Source: Bog-756 sp963830165 (GTDB lineage: Bacteria; Actinomycetota; Acidimicrobiia; Acidimicrobiales; RAAP-2). From it: DNA of 64,000 bases. Every line of letters begins with the position of its first letter. Position 1 is the stretch's first letter. Location: the NCBI GenBank assembly GCA_963830165.1, contig CAWHKZ010000003.1, positions 248,001 to 312,000 on the forward strand. The letters run 5' to 3'. The notes below the pieces were generated by a model. It was not told the DNA's origin, ran no database searches, and saw only the letters and a list, made by a program, of their open reading frames with translations. The translations under genes and the position numbers were made by a program. This document shows positions 34,900 through 43,414 of this stretch, piece by piece.

Positions 34900-37362
34900 A
34901 TGCCCGTCCGACTGGCGGACACGACCAAGCGCAAGCCCCGGGGACTCCGCATCTGGCTGGTCCTCCTCCTGGCGATCGCCTCGATCTCGGTGATCGGCGC
35001 CACTGCTCCCCTGTCCTCGAGGACGGTGAGCGCGGGCGCGAGTACGGCGTGTACGTCCGACGGCAACGGCGGCTGCCAGATCGTGCTGCCCTGTCCGGCC
35101 GGTCAGACCACGAATTGCCCGACGGTCGACGTCCAGCCCAACACCAATGTGACCGACGACCAGTACGTGTACGTGACGGCCACCAACTTCGACCCGTCGG
35201 ACTTCGTCCGGGTGGCGTTCTGCTCGGCCACCGGCTCGACCACCGATCCGCAGTGCCTCAACGGCGTGTGGGAGACCCAGCAGCTGACCCCTGCATCGGT
35301 CGGCGTCAACAGCGACACGTCGACCGGCAACGAGACGTCACTCTCGTACCCGGTCTTCCTCGACCCGTCGGGCGAGGGGAACGCGCCGATCCCCTCCCAC
35401 GACCTCGTGAACAAGACGGGCACCGGCAAGGGCTTCTACTGCGACGCCACGACCGACCCGTGCGACCTCGTCGTGACCGCCGAGAAGGCGAGTGACGGCT
35501 CGAACGGCCCGTTGATCAGTTCCCAGAACTCCGCCGTCGTTCCCCTCGAGTACGCCTCGCAGTCCGGAGGGTGCCCGGCGACCGACCCGACGGTCGATGT
35601 CGAGAACTCCTACAGCCTCGAGCACTTCATCCCCGCCGCCGACGAAGCGACGTGCGACAGCTCGACCGGAGTGATCGCGTCCTATCTCTCCAACGACGAC
35701 ACGTCGGTGGTCAAGGACTTCGCGGCGGGCAACGACACGGTCTCGTTCGTCGACAACGTGTCCGACGAGTCGCAGCTGGCCGACCTCCTCGGCACGTCCT
35801 ACGCCTACATCCCCATCGCGCTCACCGGGACCACCGAGGCATTCCTCGCCGAGGACTCGGACAACGGGAGCATCTTCCCGATCAACAACTACGACCTGAC
35901 CCCCAACATGGTGTCCGGGCTCCTGACGTCGCTGTACCAGACGCCGGCCGGAATCCTGACCCAACCGCCCAAACCGAAGTTCGAACTGGCCGACAATCTG
36001 ATGGGGGCCCTGACCGCGGCCACTCCGTCGGTCACCTGCGCCGACCTGATCGGCTGCCCCTCGACGAAGGGCAAGGCGAAGCAGTTGGCCTACGAACTCC
36101 GCGACAATGCCTTCGACCTCCTCAACCCGTCGCCGGCCAACGGCTACTCGCCCCAGTCGTTCGGGTCCTTCAATTCGAACGTGGCCAGCGGGTCGAGCTA
36201 CGACGCGACGCAGTGGATCTGCGACGCGCCGAACACCCCCTTCTCGGTGCAGGTGCCGCTCGTGGGACACGCCGACCCGGTGCCGGTGACCGTGACGGAC
36301 TCCAACCTCGCCTCGGACACCATGACCACGCCGCCCCTGGGCTCGACCATCTGGCCGCCGTACCCGGGTGCCTCGTGGATCTTCCCCCAGTGCCAGGGCT
36401 ACTCGACGCTGCCCGCCCTGTCGGCCTCGGCCTCCAACTTCAGTGCCTCCCAGGATCCTGAGGGTCAGGCGAAGGCCATGCGCTCGTGGTGCTACGGGGG
36501 TGGGGTCATCCCGGGTCCGGGCAACGCCGAGGACCCGTGCGCGGCATTCGGGCTGATGGACACTTCGGAGGCTCGCTTCCTCGGCCTCTCCACCGCATCA
36601 CTGGAGAACGCGGCGGGTGACTTCGTCGCTCCGGACACCACCACCCTCGAGGCCGCGGCGTCCGACTTCGCGCCGTGTCCGGCGTCCGACCTGGCCTGCC
36701 CGGCGGGCACCTACCAGACCAACTTCGCGGACACGAACCCGGCCGCCTACCCCTTGGCCAACCTGACGTACGCAATTGCCCCGACCTCGCAGCTCTCCTA
36801 CTCCGAGGGCACGGCGGTCAAGGACCTGCTGACCAACCTGGTCAACTTCTCGCACACGGGCGCGCTTCCCGCCGGGTACGCCCCGCTCCCGACGAGCATC
36901 TACGACGCCGCCATGTCCGACATCACCAATGACGTGTCGATCGCCCCGGCGCCCCCGGCCACGACCACGACCACGGCGGCCTCGACCACGACGACCTCGA
37001 CCGGATCGGGGGGCACGGGGAACTCGGGCAACTCGGGATACTCGGGCAACTCGGGATCGTCGGAGGGCTCGAGCGGTACGGGCTCCGACTTCAGCTCCGA
37101 GGCGGGTTCGAACGCGTTGCCCCTGACGTCGGGCTCGGGCAACGGATCGTCGGGCTCCGGTCGGAAGGGGTCCAGCCCGGTCGCGTCACCACCGTCCTCG
37201 ATCCCCTCCGGTTTCCTGCTGGTGGGGCTGTCCGACACCACCCGGTACCTCCTCCCCGCGATCGTCCTGCTCACGCTGGGTTCCCTGCTCGGCGGCCTGT
37301 TGCTGCTGTTCGGCCCGGGTGCCGCGGCCAGACGTCGTGAATCGGACGAGGGGCCGTCGTGA
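34900..37362 (+). CDS. Large membrane-anchored surface protein with PstS-like C-terminal domain
   Basis: The 820-residue protein has an N-terminal signal or anchor helix (about residues 14-35), many paired cysteines, and a region resembling the C-terminal lobe of PstS-like binding proteins (LANLTYAIAPTSQLSYSEGTAVKDLLTNLVNFSHTG...GYAPLPTSIYDAA). A Thr-rich and Gly-Ser-Asn-rich linker follows, then a C-terminal transmembrane helix (LLPAIVLLTLGSLLGGLLLLFGPG) with basic tail. I chose ATG 34900 because GGAAGAGAG precedes it; ATG 34834 overlapping the previous stop is the alternative. It sits between two other pst-operon genes, so a role in phosphate capture at the surface is inferred. Confidence 0.65.
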   Translation: MPVRLADTTKRKPRGLRIWLVLLLAIASISVIGATAPLSSRTVSAGASTACTSDGNGGCQIVLPCPAGQTTNCPTVDVQPNTNVTDDQYVYVTATNFDPSDFVRVAFCSATGSTTDPQCLNGVWETQQLTPASVGVNSDTSTGNETSLSYPVFLDPSGEGNAPIPSHDLVNKTGTGKGFYCDATTDPCDLVVTAEKASDGSNGPLISSQNSAVVPLEYASQSGGCPATDPTVDVENSYSLEHFIPAADEATCDSSTGVIASYLSNDDTSVVKDFAAGNDTVSFVDNVSDESQLADLLGTSYAYIPIALTGTTEAFLAEDSDNGSIFPINNYDLTPNMVSGLLTSLYQTPAGILTQPPKPKFELADNLMGALTAATPSVTCADLIGCPSTKGKAKQLAYELRDNAFDLLNPSPANGYSPQSFGSFNSNVASGSSYDATQWICDAPNTPFSVQVPLVGHADPVPVTVTDSNLASDTMTTPPLGSTIWPPYPGASWIFPQCQGYSTLPALSASASNFSASQDPEGQAKAMRSWCYGGGVIPGPGNAEDPCAAFGLMDTSEARFLGLSTASLENAAGDFVAPDTTTLEAAASDFAPCPASDLACPAGTYQTNFADTNPAAYPLANLTYAIAPTSQLSYSEGTAVKDLLTNLVNFSHTGALPAGYAPLPTSIYDAAMSDITNDVSIAPAPPATTTTTAASTTTTSTGSGGTGNSGNSGYSGNSGSSEGSSGTGSDFSSEAGSNALPLTSGSGNGSSGSGRKGSSPVASPPSSIPSGFLLVGLSDTTRYLLPAIVLLTLGSLLGGLLLLFGPGAAARRRESDEGPS

Positions 37363-38339
37363 CGGACACACAGGCCCCGGTGGCCACACGCTCCTCGGAT
37401 GCCGCCGGCACCCCGACCGTCGGTGAACCGGTCCCGGCCCAGGGTTACGGACGGGACTGGCTCCCCGACGAGGACGGTGCGCCCTCGGGCGGGCACACCA
37501 TCACGATCCCCGAGCTCCCGTACAGACGCCTCCTCGGGTTCGCCCTGGTGGGCATCGCCGGGCTTCTGGCGCTGTTCCTGATCTACCTCTACGCGTTCAC
37601 GCCGCTGACCGCCTCGCGGAACCAGCAGCGCCTGGCCGGGACCCTGCAGGGACAGCCGCTCACCGTGTACCGGCTGGTGGACGGCCACCTCCCACCCGAA
37701 GGGAGCGCCGTCGCCGTACTCCAGATCCCGGCGATCGGCCTCGACCAGGTCGTGGTGCAAGGAACCAGCGCCGCCGATCTCATGGCCGGCCCGGGCCTCA
37801 TGCCCGGGTCGGCTCTGCCCGGGTCCGTCGGGAACTCGGTCATCGCCGGGCGTCGGGTGACGTTCGGCGCGCCCTTCGCAGCGATCGGCACGCTGCACAC
37901 CGGCGACCGGATCGACGTCGTCGACGGCATCGGCAAGTTCACCTACAAGGTGACCCACATCCTGCAGGTCCCGATCGGCCACCGCGACGTGGTCCTTCCC
38001 ACGACCGACGACCGCATCACCCTGGTGACGTCGAATTCGAGCCTCGTCACCAGCGGACGTGAGGTGGTCCAGGGCAGGCTCGTCGGCCACGCCGTCGCCG
38101 TGCCCGACGACACCATCGCCGTCCCGAGCTACGAGCTCGGCCTCAGCGGCGACCCGGCGGCCGGGGGTCTGGCGATGTTGTGGTCCATCCTCACCATCGT
38201 CGTGCTCCTGGGAGCGGCCTATGCAGCATGGCGGACCCGTCGACCGTGGCTCGTCTACCTCTTCGCGGCGCCGATGGTCGTGATGTGCGGTCTCTTCGCC
38301 TGCGAGAGCGTCGCCCGGGCTCTGCCGGCGACGTTCTGA
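37359..38339 (+). CDS. Catalytically inactive sortase-fold membrane protein
   Basis: The 326-residue protein has a cytoplasmic N-terminus, one transmembrane helix (about 58-80), an extracellular sortase-like beta-barrel (about 115-250) and two C-terminal helices (about 270-315). Landmarks align with actinomycete sortases: LQIPAIGLDQVVVQGTS, PG-x-VGNSVIAG-x-R, GDRIDV and ITLVT. However, the catalytic His is Arg165 (GRRVTFGAPF), the catalytic Cys is Ser225 (TLVTSNSS), and only Arg234 remains. It overlaps the previous stop (GTGA) and ends the pst-linked operon. It probably acts as a scaffold or peptide-binding partner for its anchored neighbours (inference). Confidence 0.8.
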   Translation: MTDTQAPVATRSSDAAGTPTVGEPVPAQGYGRDWLPDEDGAPSGGHTITIPELPYRRLLGFALVGIAGLLALFLIYLYAFTPLTASRNQQRLAGTLQGQPLTVYRLVDGHLPPEGSAVAVLQIPAIGLDQVVVQGTSAADLMAGPGLMPGSALPGSVGNSVIAGRRVTFGAPFAAIGTLHTGDRIDVVDGIGKFTYKVTHILQVPIGHRDVVLPTTDDRITLVTSNSSLVTSGREVVQGRLVGHAVAVPDDTIAVPSYELGLSGDPAAGGLAMLWSILTIVVLLGAAYAAWRTRRPWLVYLFAAPMVVMCGLFACESVARALPATF

Positions 38340-38488
38340 CCGCAAGAATCCCGGAGTCGGCGTCGGCACGGCGCCCTGGTCGGCCCGGCGCCTCGGCCAT
38401 CCACCGCCCGCCCGAAGCGTGCCTGGCGGCCACGGAGAGGGGTACGGCCGTGACGTCGGGTGCCCGGTCCGGAGCTTGCGGAAAACTC

Positions 38489-38554
38489 CGTCACGAAGAG
38501 TTCATCCTCACCCAACCTCGCTGTGACGTTGGGATTACCTCGGTTCCGTACAGT
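38489..38554 (+). promoter_or_regulatory. Candidate PHO-box-like site and promoter before the secreted PstS-like gene
   Basis: CGTCACGAAGA (38489-38499) and GTTCATCCTCA (38500-38510) resemble two PhoP direct-repeat units. Possible -10 boxes are TTACCT (38535-38540), well placed for the box, or TACAGT (38549-38554). Weaker than the pstC box. The leader runs to a GAGGAG site before ATG 38634; nothing else is seen in the 294-bp gap. Confidence 0.4.
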
Positions 38555-38633
38555 CGGCGACGAGGGTTCCCGAGGGGCGCACCAAGTCTCCTGGACCCTC
38601 ACCAAACCATCCACAACATTGAGGAGACACTTC

Positions 38634-40109
38634 ATGTTCCGTTCACTGTTCAGCCGACGGGGGGCTGTGGCGCTCGCCGCGGCAACCATCGGCGTCGCCA
38701 GCCTCTCCATGGCTGCCGCGGGAACCGCTGGGGCCGCCACCCCCAACGCCTCCCTTCTCATCGGCTCGGGCTCGCAGACCTCCTACGCGCTCATGACCTC
38801 GCTGAGCAACCTGTTCAACGGCGCGCCCGGCTGTGACCTGACCGCGTCGACGTCGCTCCCGCTCAGCCTGAACTGTGGCACGTCGTCCAGCACCCAGGGC
38901 TTCTACGACGGCGAGCAGGGATTCACCGTCTCCGGTGAGAACCCCTACAACGACTTCAGCGTGGAGGCCCCGCCGGTCGGTTCCGGTAACGGCGCCACCC
39001 AGCTGGAGGACGCCGGCACGGGTTCGCCGACGACCACGGGCTACACCATCAGCTACTCGCGCGCCTCGGCTCACAAGGGCAACACCACGGACAACGACGT
39101 CCAGTTCGCCACGGACGGCGTCTCCTGGGACACCTTCTCCGTCGTGGGTGGCGCCAAGACCAACCAGGCCAAGGTGACTGCCATCAGCATGGCCAACCTG
39201 CAGGCCATCTGGGGCGGCACCCTGACGTGCGTCGTCAAGGGCATCACCTACAACATGAACTGGGCCTGCCTCGGTGCCAAGGTGCCTACGCCGATCGACG
39301 TGTACGACGCCCAGACGGGTTCGGGCACGTACTCGACGTGGTCGGGCGACTTCTCGTACTCGGCCGGCTCCAACGGCCTGTCGACCCCGGGCGTCACCTG
39401 CGCCGCCTGTGAGGCCGGCTGGACCACGGCGGACACGACGAGCACCGGACAGACGGCTGTGGAGGCCCACTCGAACCTGTTCGAGAACCAGGTGTCCAGC
39501 ATCGCCGCCCTTCCGGACGCCGCTGACGCCATCTACTTCATGTCGTTCGGCAAGTTCAACACCACCTGCACCAAGATCAAGGAGAAGGCCCCGACCTACA
39601 CGGCCAACTGCGCAGGTACACCGGCCAACGACACCACGCTGTACGGTGGCATCATCAACGGCTCGGGCGTGACCGAGACGGCGACGAAGACGTCGATCCA
39701 GGGCACCGGCGGTGGCGCCGGCGTGACCTGGCCTGTCACCCGTGGTCTGTACAACCTGTACAACAACAGCTCGGCCACGGACCCGTCCAGCCAGGCCACC
39801 CTCAACTTCGTGGGTGAGGACGGCTTCCTGTGCAAGGCGTCGACCGCTGCTGACATCGACCCCCAGACGGGTGCCACGTACCGTTCGGAGATCGAGGCCA
39901 ACATCGAGGCCCAGGGCTTCTACCCGCTGGACGTCACCGGTGGGACCTTCAACGAGATCCCCTCGGGCACGACGCTGACCTTCCCGGGCACCATCACCGA
40001 CTCGGGCTACGCCGCCAACGACGTGAGCAACACCTTCACCGTCGGCGGCACCTCCTACAGCAACACGGGGACCACCGGCCTCGGCTACTGCCTGGTCACC
40101 AACGGCTGA
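38634..40109 (+). CDS. Secreted PstS-like substrate-binding protein
   Basis: The 491-residue protein has a clear Sec signal peptide (residues 1-34, AGTAGAATP) and no lipobox or membrane anchor. N-terminal GSGSQTSYALMTSLSNLFNGAPGC, the internal ANLQAIWGGTLTCVVKGITYNMNW segment (equivalent to the LxxIFxGxIxxW motif of PstS) and a late GEDGFLC segment place it with phosphate-type periplasmic binding proteins. Several Cys pairs suggest disulfides. GAGGAG is 7 nt before ATG. It has its own promoter with a PHO-box-like site and a strong terminator, so it is a separate unit from the pst operon. It may be a released phosphate scavenger. Confidence 0.75.
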   Translation: MFRSLFSRRGAVALAAATIGVASLSMAAAGTAGAATPNASLLIGSGSQTSYALMTSLSNLFNGAPGCDLTASTSLPLSLNCGTSSSTQGFYDGEQGFTVSGENPYNDFSVEAPPVGSGNGATQLEDAGTGSPTTTGYTISYSRASAHKGNTTDNDVQFATDGVSWDTFSVVGGAKTNQAKVTAISMANLQAIWGGTLTCVVKGITYNMNWACLGAKVPTPIDVYDAQTGSGTYSTWSGDFSYSAGSNGLSTPGVTCAACEAGWTTADTTSTGQTAVEAHSNLFENQVSSIAALPDAADAIYFMSFGKFNTTCTKIKEKAPTYTANCAGTPANDTTLYGGIINGSGVTETATKTSIQGTGGGAGVTWPVTRGLYNLYNNSSATDPSSQATLNFVGEDGFLCKASTAADIDPQTGATYRSEIEANIEAQGFYPLDVTGGTFNEIPSGTTLTFPGTITDSGYAANDVSNTFTVGGTSYSNTGTTGLGYCLVTNG

Positions 40110-40148
40110 CCTGCAGTACCGCAGTACGGAGCACCTCACGGTGCTGAC

Positions 40149-40182
40149 GGAAAGGGGCCCGGCTTCGGCCGGGCCCCTTTCC
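40149..40182 (+). terminator. Strong hairpin terminator
   Basis: A 15-bp perfect stem (40149-40163 with 40168-40182) with a TTCG tetraloop lies 39 bp after the PstS-like gene, and its 3' arm contains CCCCTTTCC. Confidence 0.85.
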
Positions 40183-40643
40183 CGTCCCCGGGGTGCGATC
40201 CGCTGACGACCGGGCACGGGCGACCGTGCCCGGTCGTGGCGCGTGGCGACCAGGTCGACCGCCCGTTCGAGCGTCCCTGTGCGGCGATTACTGTTCGTGT
40301 AGGGTCATCATCCAAGGCGGAATGAGGACACTCCGCCTGACCCATCAGGTCGCCCGGCGGGCGACACCAGTTCGTGGGTGCGGGCGAAGGGGATTGGCCC
40401 GTACTCCATCATCCTCCGGGTTCCCCGACGTCGGCTGCCCCCCTGCCCCTCGTGGTGGTCGGCGCCGGGGACCCGGCGGGCTCTCCGTCGGTGACCATGG
40501 TTTCGAAGCCGTGGACCGGTGCGCCCGGAGACACCCGGGCACTGCATCGGGCACTGCATCGGGCACCGGGTCCGGCGATCGGATGATCGAGTCGACCGGG
40601 TTCCTCAGCGGATCCGCGTGAGGCTCAGGGTCCCGCGTGAGGC
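40183..40643. other. 460-bp intergenic region with hairpins and a short tandem repeat
   Basis: No convincing gene. It holds a 14-bp stem with GCGA loop (40206-40237), two consecutive hairpins (AGGCGGA/TCCGCCT at 40315-40338 inside a GGGTC/GACCC outer pairing, and GTCGCCC/GGGCGAC at 40349-40365), a TAGGGT -10-like box (40300-40305), and 2.5 copies of the 12-bp unit GGGCACTGCATC (40537-40566). The GAGGCTCAG motif occurs twice near 40620-40646. Confidence 0.5.
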
Positions 40644-41238
40644 TCAGCGGGTGGAGGGGAGCCAGGCCGGGCGGGCGACCTCGTAGGCCTCGATCTCGTC
40701 CTCGTGGCGCAGGGTGAGGCCGATGTCGTCCCAGCCGTTCAGCAGGCGGGCCCGGGTGAACTCGTCCATCGGGAAGGTCGTCTCGATGCCCGCGGCCGGT
40801 GCGTCGAGCGTGCCCCGCTCGACGTCGATGGTGATCTCGAGCGACGGGTCGGCGACGAGGGCGTCGAGCAGCGCCCGACCGACCACCGGGTCGACCTGGA
40901 CCGGGCACGAGCCCGGCCTTGGTGCAGTTGTTGCGGAAGATGTCGCCGAACCCGGGCGAGACCACGGCGGCGAACCCGTAGTCCTGCAGGGCCCACACCG
41001 CGTGCTCCCGCGAGGAGCCGGTGCCGAAGTTGGGGCCGGCCACCAGGATCGTGGCCCCGGCGTACTCCTCGCGGTTCAGCACGAAGTCGCGGTCGTCCCG
41101 CCACTCGCTGAACAGTCCGGCACCGAACCCGGTGCGCTCGACCCGCTTCAGCCAGTCCGACGGGATGATCTGGTCGGTGTCCACGTCGGAACGGTCGAGG
41201 GGCACGGCCCGACCGGTCACGAGCTGCACGGCGTCCAT
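40644..41238 (-). CDS. leuD: 3-isopropylmalate dehydratase small subunit (one frameshift as sequenced)
   Basis: LeuD motifs are intact: RAVPLDRSDVDTDQIIPSDWLKRV, FVLNREEYAGATILVAGPNFGTGSSREHAVWALQDYGFAAVVSPGFGDIFRNNCTKAGLVP, then in another frame GRALLDALVADPSLEITIDVE...GWDDIGLTLRHEDEIEAYE. One extra base in the G run at 40903-40905 breaks the frame; removing it gives about 198 residues, the normal size. With LeuC it isomerises 2-isopropylmalate in leucine synthesis. The ATG overlaps the leuC stop (TGATG). Confidence 0.85.
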
Positions 41239-42653
41239 CAGTCGAGCTCCCCGGGGTGGCGAACCGACCGGCCACCGCGGTGGCCGCCGCCACCGCCGGC
41301 GACACCAGGTGGGTGCGCCCGCCGCGGCCCTGGCGGCCCTCGAAGTTCCGGTTGGACGTCGACGCGGCCCGCTCGCCGGGCTGCCAGCTTGTCGGGGTTC
41401 ATGGCCAGGCACATCGAGCAGCCCGGCTCCCGCCAGTCGAACCCGGCCCCGGTGAACACCTGCGTCGAGTCCCTCGGACTCGGCCTGGGCCTTGACCCGG
41501 TGCGACCCGGGGACGACCAGGGCCCGCATCCCGGCCGTGACCGTGCGGCCCCGCAGCACGTCGGCGGCGGCCCGCAGGTCCTCGATGCGGCCGTTGGTGC
41601 ACGAGCCGATGAACACGGTGTCGACCGGCGATCTCGGTGAGCGGCGTGCCGCCCACCAGCCCCATGTACTCGAGGGCCCGGGCGGCCGCCTCGCGCTCGG
41701 CCGGCGTGGCGAACTCGTCGGGGTCGGGCACGGTGCCGTCGATGCGGGTCGACCTGGGCCGGATTGGTGCCCCAGGTGACGAAGGGGGCCAGTCAGGCAC
41801 GCGTCGAGGACGACCTCCTTGGCGAACGAGGCACCCGCGTCGGTGGGCAGCGAGCGCCAGTAGTCGAGCGCCTGCTCCCAGGCCGCCCCCTTGGGGGCGT
41901 GGTCGCGGCCCTCCAGGTAGGCGAAGGTGGTGTCGTCCGGGGCGATCATGCCGGCCCGGGCCCCGCCCTCGATCGACATGTTGCACACCGTCATGCGCCC
42001 CTCCATGGACAGGCCGCGGACGGCCGAGCCCCGGTACTCGATGATGTGGCCGCTGCCACCGCCGGTGCCGATCCGGCCGATGACGGCCAGCACCAGGTCC
42101 TTGGCCGTGACGCCGGCGGGCAGCTCGCCGTCGACGGTCACCGACATGGTGGCCGGGCGCCGCTGGGGGAGGGTCTGGGTGGCGAGCACGTGCTCGACCT
42201 CGCTGGTGCCGATCCCGAAGGCCAGGGCCCCGAAGGCGCCGTGGGTCGAGGTGTGGCTGTCGCCGCAGACGATGGTCATGCCCGGCTGGGTCAGGCCCTG
42301 CTCGGGCCCGATGATGTGGACGATGCCCTGGTTGGCGTCGCCCATCGGATAGCAGGTGATCCCGAACTCGGTGCAGTTGGCGGTCGAGCACCGACAGCTG
42401 CTTGGCCGAGATGGGGTCGGCCACCGGCTTGTCGATGTCGGTGGTCGGGACGTTGTGGTCGGCGGTGGCGATGGTCAGGTCGGGCCGGTGCACGGTGCGT
42501 CCGGCCAGCCGGAGCCCGTCGAAGGCCTGGGGCGACGTGACCTCGTGGACCAGGTGGAGGTCGATGAAGAGGAGGTCGGGCTCCTCGGTGCCGCCGGCGT
42601 GGACGACATGGCTGTCCCAGACCTTCTCGGACAGGGTGCGCGGGCTCGGTCAC
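41238..42653 (-). CDS. leuC: 3-isopropylmalate dehydratase large subunit (about seven frameshifts as sequenced)
   Basis: Fragments in all three frames together give a normal LeuC of about 470 residues: RTVHRPDLTIATADHNVPT, GMTIVCGDSHTSTHGAFGALAFGIGTSEVEHVLATQTL, GRIGTGGGSGHIIEYRG, VFIGSCTNGRIEDLRAAADVL (Fe-S Cys) and GCSMCLAMNPD (two Fe-S Cys). Single extra bases are inferred near 42643, 42380, 41787, 41745, 41627, 41463 and 41383. All are +1, and no in-frame nonsense codon is needed to explain the breaks. It holds the 4Fe-4S cluster of isopropylmalate isomerase. The gene starts at GTG 42653. Confidence 0.85.
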
Positions 42654-42657
42654 GGGT

Positions 42658-43143
42658 TCAGGCTCCGATCTTCACGATCTCGACCCGGAGGTTCCCTCCG
42701 GGGGCGGCGTACTCGACGGTGTCGCCGACGGTATGGCCGATCACGGCCTGGCCCAGCGGCGACCCGGGCGAGACCACGGTCAGGTCGCCCTGGCGTTCCT
42801 CGATGCGAGCCGACGAAGTAGTCGGCCGTGTCGTCCTCGTCGTCGCCCTCGTAGCGCAGGGTGACCACGGAGCCCGTGGGTCACGGTGCCGTCGCGACGG
42901 TCCGGGGCCGTCGACGACGGTGGCGGTCTTCAGCATGCCGCTCGAGCTGGCGGATGCGGGACTCCATCTTCCCCTGGGTGTCCTTGGCGGCGTGGTAGTC
43001 GCCGTTCTCCTTCAGGTCGCCGAGGGCCCGGGCCGTCTCGATGAGGGCGGCGATCTCCACCCGGCCGCGGGTGGTGAGGTCCTCGAGCTCGGCCTGGAGG
43101 CGCTCGTAGGTGTCTCGGGTCAGCTGCGTGTCGGACGGGTCAC
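42658..43143 (-). CDS. greA: Transcription elongation factor GreA (four frameshifts as sequenced)
   Basis: The N-terminal coiled coil is intact: LTRDTYERLQAELEDLTTRGRVEIAALIETARALGDLKENGDYHAAKDTQGKMESRIRQLER, with the conserved LKENGDYHAAK tip segment. The C-terminal FKBP-like domain is split but recognisable: GDLTVVSPGSPLGQAVIGHTVGDTVEYAAPGG. Extra bases near 42938, 42903, 42874 and 42805 explain the breaks. GreA stimulates transcript cleavage by backtracked RNA polymerase. GTG 43143 gives VSDPSDTQLTRD. It is upstream of leuC by 4 bp on the same strand. Confidence 0.85.
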
Positions 43144-43237
43144 TCACGGGATACCAGGCTAACGGGTCCCGGGGGGTCTCCGGCACGGCCCCCGGCGCGG
43201 CGGGGCCCCGGCGCACGTCCTGCGGCGGAGGATCCGC

Positions 43238-43275
43238 TAGGATCGGTGTACACCGTACGAGATCTGACGGTGTAC
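43238..43275 (+). promoter_or_regulatory. Promoter and palindromic operator upstream of the serine hydrolase gene
   Basis: TAGGAT (43238-43243) is a likely -10. A 9-bp inverted repeat GTACACCGT (43248-43256)-N10-ACGGTGTAC (43267-43275) follows across the start point, and the 10-bp palindrome GGTGTACACC (43245-43254) overlaps it. The layout suits a TetR-type repressor. Confidence 0.5.
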
Positions 43276-43414
43276 GCCTTGGTGGGAATTCGTGCGACCC
43301 GGTCCCCTCCACGGCGGAGCCGGGTGCAGCGCGTCGGCGCCCCGATCCGGTCCGGGATGCGCCGGCCGTGGAACAATCGGAACCTCAGCACCGGACGAGG
43401 GAGAGGACGCGACG

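Noticed and set aside
37359..38339. Active sortase with neighbouring LPXTG substrates
   Set aside because: The catalytic His and Cys are absent and no LPXTG-like motif precedes the C-terminal helices of the neighbouring proteins.
40193..40621. Plus-strand frame of 142 codons in the gene-free region after the PstS-like gene
   Set aside because: It crosses a 14-bp hairpin and a 12-bp tandem repeat, has no ribosome site and a low-complexity C-terminus.
41238..42653. leuC as a genuine pseudogene
   Set aside because: All breaks are single-base insertions with conserved residues on both sides and no other decay, and neighbouring unrelated genes show the same pattern, so an assembly problem is likelier.
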